From: Ollibium composti
Lineage (GTDB): Bacteria; Pseudomonadota; Alphaproteobacteria; Rhizobiales; Rhizobiaceae
Length of the DNA: 64,000 nt
Reading direction: 5' to 3'
Assembly (NCBI RefSeq): GCF_004801285.1
Contig: NZ_SSNY01000012.1
Span: 62,001 to 126,000, forward strand
Within the stretch, counting starts at the first letter, position 1, and each line of letters starts with the position of its first letter. The notes beneath the pieces were generated by a model, which searched no databases, was not told the DNA's origin, and saw nothing but the letters and a program-made list of their open reading frames with translations. Positions 17,798-26,031 of this stretch are shown piece after piece. A program made the translations under genes and the position numbers.

Positions 17798-18226
17798 TCA
17801 GTCGTTTGCCGCCTGCATCCAGGTTTCATGCAGGTGGCGCCATTCGACGCCGTTCGGCGCCGACGGATTCTCGGTGAAAAGGGCGGAAGCCCGTCGCGCC
17901 GTCGCCTCGCCGGCGCGACGCTGTTTCTCGACATAGGTGACGACGATCGCATTACCGGCCTGCCAGGACAGGCGGATGTCGGCGATCTCGATGGCGAAAT
18001 CGTTGTCGAAGGCGCCGCGATTGGCACGGACATGGCCGATGACCTGATCGCGGTCGAGGGCGGCGCCGGAGGGCGGGATCATGTGCATGCCCGGTCCCAT
18101 GGCGCGCTCGAACAGGGAAAAGTCGGCCGCATCCGCCGTGGCGCGGTTGTACCATTGGACGAAGAATCGGTGCAGCGCGATGACCTCGGCGGAGGCGCGG
18201 TCGAACAGGGTGGCGGGGAGGCTCAT
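17798..18226 (-). CDS. SnoaL/NTF2-like small protein
   Basis: A 142-residue protein with the length and pattern of the NTF2-like cone fold: an N-terminal helix pair (ASAEVIALHRFFVQWYNRA), a PSGAALDRDQVIGHVRANRG segment, a strand IRLSWQAGNAIVVTYVEKQRR, and a C-terminal WRHLHETWM edge strand. Such proteins act as isomerases, hydrolases or binding subunits; the activity here is unknown. Its ATG overlaps the TGA of the aldo/keto reductase, so translation is coupled. Confidence 0.8.
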   Translation of the reverse strand: MSLPATLFDRASAEVIALHRFFVQWYNRATADAADFSLFERAMGPGMHMIPPSGAALDRDQVIGHVRANRGAFDNDFAIEIADIRLSWQAGNAIVVTYVEKQRRAGEATARRASALFTENPSAPNGVEWRHLHETWMQAAND

Positions 18227-19275
18227 TTCTTCCCCGCGTTCAGGTTGTAGTGCATGATCGAGCCGTGCCGGCCGGTGCGGTCGCGCTCCAGCGTGTAGAC
18301 GTCGCCCTCGGGGCCGCTGCTCCTGTCGATGACGGCCTGGATGGCGGCGAGATCGGCGTCGCTCAGGACGACGTCCATGATGCCGGCATTGGCGAGCGCA
18401 TGGTCCCGGTTGCGGGCGCCGACGATGACGGCGGCGACGAGCGGCTGGCGCAGCACCCAGGCGCCGGCGACGGTGGCGATGTCGACGCCGTGGCGGTCGC
18501 CCACCGCCTTCAGAGCGCGCAGCAGGTCTTGGAACAGCGCCCAGCCGCCGAAATCGTCGATGATGAGCTTGTATTTCACCAGCGAGCGGTTCTCCAACTG
18601 CATATCCGGTTCCGGCGCGCCCAGCCATTTCTCGCTGAGGAAGCCGCCGGCCACCGTGCCGTAGCACAGGAACTTGATGCCGTTTTCGCGGGCGAAGTCG
18701 GCAAAACCGTTGAGCGGCCGCTGGTCGAGCACGGAGTACTGCAACTGCTGGCTGACCAGACGAATGCCGCTGTCGACGATCTCGGCAAGGTGCGGTACGT
18801 CGAAATTGGTGGTGCCGAGGTTGCGGATCTTGCCTTCGGCCCGCATCTCGTCCAGCCAGCCCATCGCCTCGACATAGCCGGGCAGCGCATAGTCCCACCA
18901 GTGGAACTGCACGAGGTCCAGCCGCTCGGTCTTCAGGCGCTTCAGCGAGGTGTCGACGATACCGCGAATGTAGGGACGGCTGATGCGTGACAGCGCTTCG
19001 AGGTCCGGCACCAGCTTGGTGTGCACCTTCATGCGCGCGGCGACGTCCAACCCACGCTCGGATGCGAGCTTCAGCCGTGCGGCGCCGATGAGTTCCTCCA
19101 CGCCGGTATAGATGTCGGCGCAGTCGTAGGTGGTGATGCCGGCGTCGAAGGCGGCGACGAGGTCGTTCACCGCCTGCTCGCGGTCGATAGCGCCGTGGCC
19201 GCCGGCAAGCTGCCAGCCGCCGCGGATGACACGCGGGATGACATAGCCGGGGGCGAGTTCGAAGGTCGTGGTCAT
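18223..19275 (-). CDS. Aldo/keto reductase
   Basis: A 350-residue (beta/alpha)8 NADPH-dependent oxidoreductase. The catalytic tetrad is visible: D51 and Y57 in TTYDCADIYTG, K87 in KVHTKL, and H125 in LVQFHWWDY. It probably interconverts a carbonyl and an alcohol on an intermediate of the imported compound. The start at 19275 is preferred over 19320, which would add an arginine-rich stretch. It is followed by the SnoaL-like gene with overlapping stop/start and preceded by the TIGR04076-like gene one base away. Confidence 0.9.
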   Translation of the reverse strand: MTTTFELAPGYVIPRVIRGGWQLAGGHGAIDREQAVNDLVAAFDAGITTYDCADIYTGVEELIGAARLKLASERGLDVAARMKVHTKLVPDLEALSRISRPYIRGIVDTSLKRLKTERLDLVQFHWWDYALPGYVEAMGWLDEMRAEGKIRNLGTTNFDVPHLAEIVDSGIRLVSQQLQYSVLDQRPLNGFADFARENGIKFLCYGTVAGGFLSEKWLGAPEPDMQLENRSLVKYKLIIDDFGGWALFQDLLRALKAVGDRHGVDIATVAGAWVLRQPLVAAVIVGARNRDHALANAGIMDVVLSDADLAAIQAVIDRSSGPEGDVYTLERDRTGRHGSIMHYNLNAGKK

Positions 19276-19276
19276 G

Positions 19277-19633
19277 TCAGTCGTTCTCCTGCGGCAGCGG
19301 CACCGCCGTCGTCTCGGCATGGCTGAAGCGGCGCTTGCCGAGGCGGACGATCCTCAGCCGGCTGCCGCAGTTCGGATCGGGACAGGCGATCTCGGCGTCC
19401 GAGGTCATCCAGTCGTTCGGATGCGTCTGGCGCTGCTTGGCGGCGAGCAGCGGCAGCACGGCGGCGATGGAATAGATGGAAAAGCCCTGACCGGGCGGCA
19501 GGGAGAGCATCTCGCCGCGCAGCTCGAAATGGTCGCCCGCCTTGGCGCCGCAATAGACCGGCTTGCCTTCCGGGATGACCGCCTCGACGCGCAGGTCGTA
19601 AAGCTCGAAGCCGTCGTCTCGTTCCCCAGACAT
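19277..19633 (-). CDS. TIGR04076-like small protein
   Basis: A 118-residue protein with the pattern of the TIGR04076 family: GKPVYCGAKAGDHFEL near the N-terminus, a central GQGFSIYSIAAVLPLLAAKQ helix, a tryptophan, then ACPDPNCGSRLRIVRL. Cysteines in YCG and CPDPNC could bind metal or be redox-active. The family has no established function. It is packed between the aldo/keto reductase and DUF3830-like genes, so it probably takes part in the same pathway. Confidence 0.68.
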   Translation of the reverse strand: MSGERDDGFELYDLRVEAVIPEGKPVYCGAKAGDHFELRGEMLSLPPGQGFSIYSIAAVLPLLAAKQRQTHPNDWMTSDAEIACPDPNCGSRLRIVRLGKRRFSHAETTAVPLPQEND

Positions 19634-19635
19634 GG

Positions 19636-20124
19636 TCAGGCCTCCGCTCGGCTAAACGTCACCTCGCAGGCGCCGGTCCTGCGGATGGCCGCGCAGCCGG
19701 CCGCCAGCGCCTCCCGCTCCTGCGGCCGGACCTGGGCGACGACGCTGCCGGGCAGCCAGCCGATCGGGAACAAAAGGCGGGCACCCGGCCCGTAGAACAG
19801 GCCGATGTCGAAGATCGCGCTGGGGCTGCCGCCCCACATGCGCGGCGGCACGTAGGAGAGCACGATATCGCCCGGCTGGGGGGTGAGCGTCGCGTTTTCC
19901 GCCGGCAGGGCGGCGGCATAGGACACGCCCTCAAGATGGGAGGCCGGGATCGGGCAGGAGATTTCCGGCCCGGTCCACATGGCATGGATGCCGCCGACCA
20001 CACGTGGTTCGCTGAGGTATTCCCACAGGAAGGCGGCGTTGGCCGGCGCCTTGTCGGCCAGCAGCGGGGCTAAGACGGAGAGGCCGGATTTCGGCTCGGT
20101 GATGGCGATGGCGCGGTTCGTCAT
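19636..20124 (-). CDS. DUF3830-like (cyclophilin-like fold) protein
   Basis: A 162-residue protein resembling the DUF3830 family: a KAPANAAFLWEYL segment, AMWTGPEISCPIP, NATLTPQPGDIVLSY, a strand ending IFDIGLFYGPGARLLFPIGW, and then VVAQV. This is the small beta-barrel layout shared with cyclophilin-like domains. Function is unknown in the family, and members tend to lie beside amino-acid or amide catabolic genes. Its start overlaps the stop of the GntR regulator gene by ATGA, so regulator and enzyme-like proteins form one transcript. Confidence 0.72.
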   Translation of the reverse strand: MTNRAIAITEPKSGLSVLAPLLADKAPANAAFLWEYLSEPRVVGGIHAMWTGPEISCPIPASHLEGVSYAAALPAENATLTPQPGDIVLSYVPPRMWGGSPSAIFDIGLFYGPGARLLFPIGWLPGSVVAQVRPQEREALAAGCAAIRRTGACEVTFSRAEA

Positions 20125-20858
20125 TGTGAGCCTTCCCGGTTCTCGGCGTCGGATTCCAGTTTGTTGCGCAGATAGGCGAAGGGCCGGCTGATGTCGGCCA
20201 CCAGTGCCTCGCGCGCCGCCTCGGCGTCCTGTGCGGCGAGCGCTGCGACGATGGCGCGGTGGTAGCGCGCCGTATCGACCTCGCCGGCCTCGGAGAAGGC
20301 GTAGATCGCCACGCGGATGCAGGGGCCGGATTGCAGCCACAGGCTCTCGATCATCGGCATCAGCACGGCCGAGCCGCAGGCGCGGTAAATCTCGAAATGG
20401 AAGCGCTGGTTCAGCGTGACTTCCTTGTCGACGTCCTTTTCCTGCGCCGGCGCGCGCATGTCGTCCCACTCGGCCAGCAGCGCCTCGACGGAGGCGATGG
20501 CGTGCGGCGTCATGCGCGGCGCGGCGAGCGCGATGGCCTCGCCCTCGATCAGGATGCGGGTGCGCAACAGGTCGTCCATGCGCTCGATGGTGACCGGCGG
20601 CACGCGCACGGAGCGGTTGGGCAGTGCCTCCAGCGCCTTTTCGGTAATGAGCCGACTGATCGATTCGCGCACCGGCATGGTGCTGGTGGACAGCGCGCTG
20701 GCGAGGCTGCGGATGGTCAGCACCTGGCTGGGCGCGAACAGGCCGCCGATCAGCGCACGGCGCAGTTCCGCGTAGACGCGATCCTGCACCGTCTCGCGCC
20801 CCACCGGCGCAAGCTGGGCGGCGAAGATGTCGTTCCTCTCAGCGGCGCTCTTCAGCAT
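20121..20858 (-). CDS. GntR-family transcriptional regulator, FCD subfamily
   Basis: A 245-residue regulator with a GntR winged helix at about residues 20-85 (VYAELRRALIGG, LTIRSLASALSTSTMPVRESISRL), followed by the all-helical FCD ligand domain. That domain carries metal-ligand-type residues around NQRFHFEIYRACG and YHRAIVAAL. The start at 20858 has a GGATGGAG ribosome-binding site; an ATG at 20870 is possible but has a poorer one. It heads the minus-strand arm and is divergent from the transport genes, so it probably represses both arms until the substrate appears. Confidence 0.9.
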   Translation of the reverse strand: MLKSAAERNDIFAAQLAPVGRETVQDRVYAELRRALIGGLFAPSQVLTIRSLASALSTSTMPVRESISRLITEKALEALPNRSVRVPPVTIERMDDLLRTRILIEGEAIALAAPRMTPHAIASVEALLAEWDDMRAPAQEKDVDKEVTLNQRFHFEIYRACGSAVLMPMIESLWLQSGPCIRVAIYAFSEAGEVDTARYHRAIVAALAAQDAEAAREALVADISRPFAYLRNKLESDAENREGSQ

Positions 20859-20900
20859 GCTCCATCCCATTTTCCGCTTGCGAAATATTTTAAGCCTAAT

Positions 20901-20936
20901 ATTTTGATCATAGCAAGTGTGATCACAGATCAAAAT
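20901..20936. promoter_or_regulatory. Candidate GntR operator in the divergent promoter
   Basis: Two perfect 9-bp inverted arms, ATTTTGATC at 20901-20909 and GATCAAAAT at 20928-20936, flank 18 bases. The palindrome TGATCA also occurs twice, at 20905 and 20920. The site lies in an AT-rich island between the regulator and the LivG-type gene, well placed to control both directions. Confidence 0.55.
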
Positions 20937-20968
20937 TGCGAAACGAGAGGGGCGCCTTCTTGGGAGGA

Positions 20969-21787
20969 ATGGCGAACGTGGCTTCGACCGACAGGCTGGC
21001 ACAGGGAAGTACCGTACTCGGCGCGCGCAATGTCGTTCGGCATTTCGGCGGCCTCTATGCCGTCAACGACGTATCGTTCGATGTGCGCGAGGGCGAAATC
21101 CTCGGGTTGATCGGGCCGAACGGCGCCGGCAAGACCACCATGTTCGACCTGCTGGCCGGCAGCGTCGCGCCGAGCAGCGGCGAGATCTTGCTGAACGGTG
21201 TCACCGTTTCGGGCGAGCCGGCGCATCGCCGCATCGGCCGTGGCCTCGGCCGCACCTTCCAGATCCCGCGGCCGCTGGCCAATCTCAGCCTGGTAGAGAA
21301 CGTCATGCTGGCCGAGCAGGGGCAGGCGGGCGAGCGGCTGCTCACCAATTTCCTGCAACCGTTCCGCGTCGCCGCGCAGGAGCGTGCCGCCGAGCAAAAG
21401 GCGATGGATCTGCTCGACCTTGTTTCCCTGTCGCGGCTGGCGCACGAGCCGGCGCGGGTGCTTTCGGGCGGCCAGCGCAAGCTGCTCGAACTGGCACGGG
21501 TGATGATGGCCGATCCGGCGATCATCCTGCTCGACGAGCCGGCAGCCGGCGTCAACGCCACGCTGCTGGAGGTCATCATCGATCGCATCCGCGAGATCAA
21601 CCAGCGCGGCGTCACCTTCCTGCTCATCGAGCACAACATCGACATGGTGAGCCGGCTTTGCCATCGCGTGCTGGTCATGGCCGCCGGGCAGCTCATCTGC
21701 GAGGGCACCGCGGCGGAAGTGGCGCGCGACCCGCGCGTCATCGAAGCTTATCTCGGCGGCGCGGCCCAACCCGGAGAGGCGGCATGA
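20969..21787 (+). CDS. livG: Branched-chain-amino-acid-type ABC transporter ATPase (LivG type)
   Basis: A 272-residue ATPase. Walker A is GPNGAGKTT, the family segment RRIGRGLGRTFQIPRPLANLSLVENV follows, the signature is LSGGQRKLLELARV and Walker B is IILLDEPAAGVN. The H-loop is in LIEHNIDMV. The ATG at 20969 follows TGGGAGGAA. An in-frame TTG at 20936 falls inside the operator and is rejected. First of five plus-strand genes joined by start/stop overlaps. Confidence 0.94.
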   Translation: MANVASTDRLAQGSTVLGARNVVRHFGGLYAVNDVSFDVREGEILGLIGPNGAGKTTMFDLLAGSVAPSSGEILLNGVTVSGEPAHRRIGRGLGRTFQIPRPLANLSLVENVMLAEQGQAGERLLTNFLQPFRVAAQERAAEQKAMDLLDLVSLSRLAHEPARVLSGGQRKLLELARVMMADPAIILLDEPAAGVNATLLEVIIDRIREINQRGVTFLLIEHNIDMVSRLCHRVLVMAAGQLICEGTAAEVARDPRVIEAYLGGAAQPGEAA

Positions 21788-22530
21788 GCGGCCCGGTGCT
21801 CCAGGTCGACGGCCTCGTCGCCGGCTACGAGCCGGGCGTGCCGATCGTGCGCGGCGCCTCGATCCGCGTCGAGCGCGGCGAGATCGTCGTCGTGCTCGGC
21901 CCGAACGGCGCCGGCAAGTCGAGCTTCATCAAGGCCATCGCCGGGTTGGTGCCGGTGTCGGCGGGCAAGGTGCTGCTCGACGGGACCGACATCACCGCCG
22001 TGCCGGCACACCGCATGGTGCGCATGGGCCTGGCCTTCGTGCCGCAGACGGAAAACATCTTTCCGCTGATGAGCGTGGACGACAATTTGAAGACCGCCGG
22101 CGGCATCCTCAAGGCAAAAGAGGCGGTGGAGCGCATCGCGCGGATGTACGACACCTTTCCCGACCTGAGGACGTTCCGCCGCACCGCCGCCGGCAACCTG
22201 TCGGGCGGCCAGCGGCAGATGCTGGCGGTGGCGCGGGCGCTGATCGTCGAGCCGAAGCTGCTGGTGCTGGATGAACCTTCTGCGGGGCTTTCGCCGAAGC
22301 TCGTCGCCATGGTGTTTTCCATGCTGGCCGACATCCGCAAGGCCGGCGTCACCATTTTGTTGGTCGAGCAGAACGCCAAGGCGGCGCTCGCCATCGGCGA
22401 CCGCGCCTATGTGCTGGTCGAGGGCAGGGAGGCGCACGAAGGTGTGGCGTCCGAACTGTGGAACGATCCGGTCGTCGCCGAGCTCTATCTCGGCCAGCGC
22501 GCGCAGCCGTCGAGGGGAGGCGAGGCATGA
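21784..22530 (+). CDS. livF: Branched-chain-amino-acid-type ABC transporter ATPase (LivF type)
   Basis: A 248-residue ATPase with Walker A GPNGAGKSS, the LivF-type segment LAFVPQTENIFPLMSVDDNL, signature LSGGQRQMLAVARA, Walker B LLVLDEPSAGLSPK, and H-loop LLVEQNAK. It overlaps the LivG-type gene by ATGA and pairs with it as the two nucleotide-binding subunits. Confidence 0.94.
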   Translation: MSGPVLQVDGLVAGYEPGVPIVRGASIRVERGEIVVVLGPNGAGKSSFIKAIAGLVPVSAGKVLLDGTDITAVPAHRMVRMGLAFVPQTENIFPLMSVDDNLKTAGGILKAKEAVERIARMYDTFPDLRTFRRTAAGNLSGGQRQMLAVARALIVEPKLLVLDEPSAGLSPKLVAMVFSMLADIRKAGVTILLVEQNAKAALAIGDRAYVLVEGREAHEGVASELWNDPVVAELYLGQRAQPSRGGEA

Positions 22531-23435
22531 ACCTGCAATTCGTTGTCGACGGCCTGCTGACGGGTTCGATGATCGGGCTCGGCGCCATCGGCGTGACACT
22601 GACCTATGCGATCCTGCGCTTCTCCAATTTCGCCCATGGCGACTTCATGGCCTGGGGCACCTACGCGACGCTGGCCGTTGTCGGCGCCATCGGCGCCATG
22701 GTCGGCAAGGTGGCGCCGATCGGCCCGTTTTCCTTCGGCTGGCCGCTGCTGGTCGCCCTCGTTGTCGGCTGTGCGCTGACCGGGCTGCTGGCGCTGGCGC
22801 TCGACGCCGTGCTGTTTTCGCGGCTGAGGGCCAGGGGGCAGTCGATCATCGTCGTCATGGCATCCTTCGGCGCCTCGATGGCGCTGCGCAGCCTGCTGGA
22901 GTTTGTCTTCACCTCGCGCCCGACCTATTTCTCGCGGGCGATCCAGATCGCCATGCCGGTCGGTTTCGGCATTCGCATCACGCCGGACCAGGTCGCGCTT
23001 CTGGTGTTGACGGCGGTGCTGGTGGCGGCGACGCATCTGTTAATGACGCGCACCCAGACCGGCCGCTCCATGCAGGCGGTCAGCCAGAACCCGGCGCTGG
23101 CGCGCGTCGTCGGCATCGACGTCGCCAGGGTGGTGCGCGCTACCTGGCTGCTCGGCGCGGCGCTCGCTTGCGTGGCCGGCACCATGGTCGGCATCCTCGT
23201 CCAGATCAGGCCGCTGATGGGTTTCGACATGCTGTTGCCGATGTTCGCGGCGGCGATCCTCGGCGGCATCGGCTCCGTGCCGGGCGCGGTGCTGGGCGGG
23301 CTCATCATCGGGCTGGCGGAGGCCGCCGCCGTGCAGTTCGTCGGCGCCGAATGGCGCGCCGCCGTCTCCTTCGTCATTCTCATGGCGGTGCTGTTCGTGC
23401 GGCCCATCGGCCTTTTCGGGGTGAAGGAACGATGA
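22527..23435 (+). CDS. livH: Branched-chain-amino-acid-type ABC transporter permease (LivH type)
   Basis: A 302-residue membrane protein with the LivH opening (QFVVDGLLTGSMIGLGAIGVTLTYAILRF split by helices), about eight transmembrane segments, and a PLMGFDMLLPMFAAAILGGIGSVPGAVLGG coupling region. It forms one half of the channel. Its ATG overlaps the LivF-type stop, and its own stop overlaps the LivM-type start. Confidence 0.93.
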   Translation: MNLQFVVDGLLTGSMIGLGAIGVTLTYAILRFSNFAHGDFMAWGTYATLAVVGAIGAMVGKVAPIGPFSFGWPLLVALVVGCALTGLLALALDAVLFSRLRARGQSIIVVMASFGASMALRSLLEFVFTSRPTYFSRAIQIAMPVGFGIRITPDQVALLVLTAVLVAATHLLMTRTQTGRSMQAVSQNPALARVVGIDVARVVRATWLLGAALACVAGTMVGILVQIRPLMGFDMLLPMFAAAILGGIGSVPGAVLGGLIIGLAEAAAVQFVGAEWRAAVSFVILMAVLFVRPIGLFGVKER

Positions 23436-24394
23436 TGGACCTGATCGGCTACGGCGCCTTCTTCCTCACCACGGCGCTGATCTTCGCCATCATCAGCCTC
23501 GGGCTCAACCTGCAATGGGGGCTGACCGGCCTGTTCAACGTCGGCGTCGCCGGCTTCGTGGCGATCGGCGCCTACACGTCGGCGCTAATGACGACGCCGG
23601 ACGATCCGACGCGCCTCGGTGGCTTCGGCCTGCCGATCCTGATCGGCTGGGCCGGCGCCATGGCGGTTTCCGGCATCGCTGCGGCCATCACCGGCTTCGC
23701 CACGCTCAGGCTCAGGTCGGATTATCTCGCCATCACCACTTTCGGCGTTTCGGTCGTCGTCCAGCTCGTCGCGCTGAACGCGCAGAAGCTGACCGGCGGC
23801 GCCTTCGGCGTCGGCTTCATTCCGCGCCCCTTTGCCGGCCTTGCCGAAACGCCGCTGCTGTTCAATCTCTCCAACCTCGCCATCGTGGCGGTGGTGACGC
23901 TGCTCGCCTACCTGGCGCTCGAACATCTGTCCCGCAGCCCTTGGGGCCGGGTGCTGAAGGCGCTGCGCGAGGACGAGCGCGCGGCGATCTCACTCGGCAA
24001 GAGCGCGCGCTTCTACCGGGTACAGGCCTTCGCCGTCGGTGGCGCACTCATGGGGCTGGCCGGCGCTGTGCAAGCGCATTTCACCGGCTTCATCGCGCCC
24101 GACAACTATGCGCCGATGCTGACGTTCCAGGTCTGGGTGATGCTGATCGTCGGCGGGTCGGGCAGCAATCTGGGCGCCGTCGTCGGCTCGGTGCTTGTTT
24201 GGGCGATCTGGGCCGGCTCCGGCGCGCTGACGGCCACGCTGTTCCCGCCCGAGCAGCAGGCGCGCGCAGCCTCGCTGCAAATCGTCGCCATCGGCGTGAT
24301 GCTGTGCGTCATCCTGCTGTTCCGGCCGAACGGCCTGTTCGGCAATTTGACTTACCGCCGCCGTTTCGGCCTGAAGGCACGCAAGCCTTCATGA
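23432..24394 (+). CDS. livM: Branched-chain-amino-acid-type ABC transporter permease (LivM type)
   Basis: A 320-residue permease with the LivM motif GLNLQWGLTGLFNVGVAGF, about nine helices, and the EAA-type coupling loop RVLKALREDERAAISLGKSARFYRVQAFAVGGALMGLAG. Two consecutive ATG codons (23432 and 23435) are possible starts; the first overlaps the LivH-type stop. It completes the channel with LivH. Confidence 0.93.
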   Translation: MMDLIGYGAFFLTTALIFAIISLGLNLQWGLTGLFNVGVAGFVAIGAYTSALMTTPDDPTRLGGFGLPILIGWAGAMAVSGIAAAITGFATLRLRSDYLAITTFGVSVVVQLVALNAQKLTGGAFGVGFIPRPFAGLAETPLLFNLSNLAIVAVVTLLAYLALEHLSRSPWGRVLKALREDERAAISLGKSARFYRVQAFAVGGALMGLAGAVQAHFTGFIAPDNYAPMLTFQVWVMLIVGGSGSNLGAVVGSVLVWAIWAGSGALTATLFPPEQQARAASLQIVAIGVMLCVILLFRPNGLFGNLTYRRRFGLKARKPS

Positions 24395-25677
24395 GCGGGA
24401 TTTCGCTCTGGCAGGCGGTGGCGCAGGGCCGCCGCGACCGGCCCGCGCTGGATGGATCGGCTAACGCCGACCTGGCGATCGTCGGCGGCGGCTTTTCCGG
24501 CCTGTCGAGCGCGCTGCATGCGGTGGCGAAAGGCCTGTCGGTCGTCGTGCTGGAGGCCGAGGCCGTCGCCTGGGGTGCGAGCGGCCGCAATGCCGGTTTC
24601 GTCGTGCCCAACTTCGCCAAGCGCGACCCCGACGACATCGTGGCCGAACTCGGCCGCGAGCGTGGCGAGCGGCTGGTGGATTTCGCCGCCGCCAGCGGCG
24701 ATCTTGTCTTCGAGCTGATCCGGCGCCACGCCATCGCCTGCGCCGCCGACCGCAGTGGCTGGATCCAGCCGGCGCACACCGAGGCCGCTTTCGCCAAAGT
24801 GAAGGCGCGCGCCGCGCAATGGGCGAAGCGGGGACGTCCGGTCGAGGTGCTGGACGCACAGCAGGTGGAGGCGTTGACTGGCGCCGGGGGCTATGCCGGC
24901 GGCTGGATCGACCGCTCCGGCGGCGTGCTCGATCCCGTCGTCTATGCGCTGGGGCTAGCCGACGCCGTCGAAGCGGCCGGCGCCCGCATTTTCGAGCGGA
25001 CCCGCGTGACCGCGATCCGCCGTGACGCCGGCGGCTACCGGCTGGCGACGGCGAAAGGCGAGGTGCGCGCCGCAAAAGTGTTCGTGGCGACCAACGCCTA
25101 TGGCGGGCCGCTTTTTCCGCAGCTTGCGCGCAGCTATTTCCCGCTGCGCGTCTTCCAGATCGCGACGCGGCCCTTACCTATGGCGGCGCGGCTGCGGCTT
25201 CTGCCCGGCAACCAGTGCGTTTCGGATACGCGGCGCAATCTCTTCACCTTCCGCTTCGATGCCGACAACCGCCTGATCAGCGGCGGCATGCACATCTTCA
25301 GCCCCGGCGCCGCCGAGCGCGTGCCGAGGGCCATCCATAGGCGGTTGGCGGAAAAGCTCGACCTGCCGGATATTCCGCCGATCGAACATGCGTGGTCGGG
25401 CTTGGCCGCGGTCGCGCCGGATTTCCTGCCGCATCTCGTCGACCTTGGCCCCGGCATGATCGCCGGCTTCGCCTGCAACGGTCGCGGCATCGCGATGACC
25501 ACGGCGATGGGCGCGGCAGTCGCCGACTGGGCCGCCGGCGCCGATCCCGAAGCGCTGCCGATCCCCTATGCCGCCCCGCGCGCGATTCCCCTGCACGGCC
25601 TTCTCAGGCACGCGCCCAACGCGCTTTTGCCGTGGAGCATGCTGTGCGACCGGCTGGACGAGACCGGAGCCGGATAG
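24391..25677 (+). CDS. FAD-dependent oxidoreductase, DAO family
   Basis: A 428-residue flavoenzyme of the D-amino-acid-oxidase/glycine-oxidase superfamily. The FAD dinucleotide motif GGGFSG is at residues 32-37, followed by VVLEAEAVAWGASGRNAGFV. A C-terminal WSGLAAVAPDFLP, then GFACNGRGIAMTTAMG, closes the flavin site. It likely oxidises the C-N bond of an amino compound in the cytoplasm, transferring electrons to oxygen or a quinone. It overlaps the LivM-type stop and is the last gene of the transport arm, so its substrate is probably the transported amine. Confidence 0.9.
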   Translation: MSGISLWQAVAQGRRDRPALDGSANADLAIVGGGFSGLSSALHAVAKGLSVVVLEAEAVAWGASGRNAGFVVPNFAKRDPDDIVAELGRERGERLVDFAAASGDLVFELIRRHAIACAADRSGWIQPAHTEAAFAKVKARAAQWAKRGRPVEVLDAQQVEALTGAGGYAGGWIDRSGGVLDPVVYALGLADAVEAAGARIFERTRVTAIRRDAGGYRLATAKGEVRAAKVFVATNAYGGPLFPQLARSYFPLRVFQIATRPLPMAARLRLLPGNQCVSDTRRNLFTFRFDADNRLISGGMHIFSPGAAERVPRAIHRRLAEKLDLPDIPPIEHAWSGLAAVAPDFLPHLVDLGPGMIAGFACNGRGIAMTTAMGAAVADWAAGADPEALPIPYAAPRAIPLHGLLRHAPNALLPWSMLCDRLDETGAG

Positions 25678-25773
25678 GGGCGGCCACGCCACGCTCCATT
25701 CACTCGCTCGCGTTTGCGGAAGGTCGGCCGAACGTCTGACCTGATCGCGGCCTTGCGAGACGGGGCATGGATT

Positions 25774-26031
25774 TCAGGATCGCGTACGATTCCGCAACCA
25801 CGGAAACTCGACGGCGGCCTCCTTGATCGCCGCTTCCAGGCTGTGGAAGATCGCGTTTCTGTCCGTCCGGGTTTCCCAGTATTCGTCGTGGTAGTTGTCT
25901 TCCGGCCAGTCGTCGATTTGAAACTGCTCCACCGAATACCCGAAAGCGCCGTCAGGCCGCTGATAAAACAGCACGCGCGTTCGTGCGTCGGGGCTCAGGT
26001 GGCGTTGGAGTTCCCGATTCAACGGTCTCAC
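25774..26031 (-). CDS. Small protein of unknown function (85 aa)
   Basis: An 85-residue acidic, aromatic-rich protein (VLFYQRPDGAFGYSVEQF, WPEDNYHDEYW). No signal peptide, membrane helix or known catalytic motif is visible. Its start overlaps the stop of the preceding minus-strand gene by ATGA, which argues that both are real and co-translated. The sequence is not recognised. Codon use is plausible and no longer competing frame is convincing. Confidence 0.6.
   Translation of the reverse strand: MRPLNRELQRHLSPDARTRVLFYQRPDGAFGYSVEQFQIDDWPEDNYHDEYWETRTDRNAIFHSLEAAIKEAAVEFPWLRNRTRS

Noticed and set aside
20936-20968. TTG start for the LivG-type ATPase
   Set aside because: It falls in the operator's right arm and lacks a ribosome-binding site, whereas ATG 20969 follows TGGGAGGAA.
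22271-24394. Apparent 707-aa extended LivM and the similar 720-codon frame into the DAO gene
   Set aside because: The extra N-terminal parts are out-of-frame readings of livF, livH and livM; overlap starts at 23432 and 24391 give normal family lengths.
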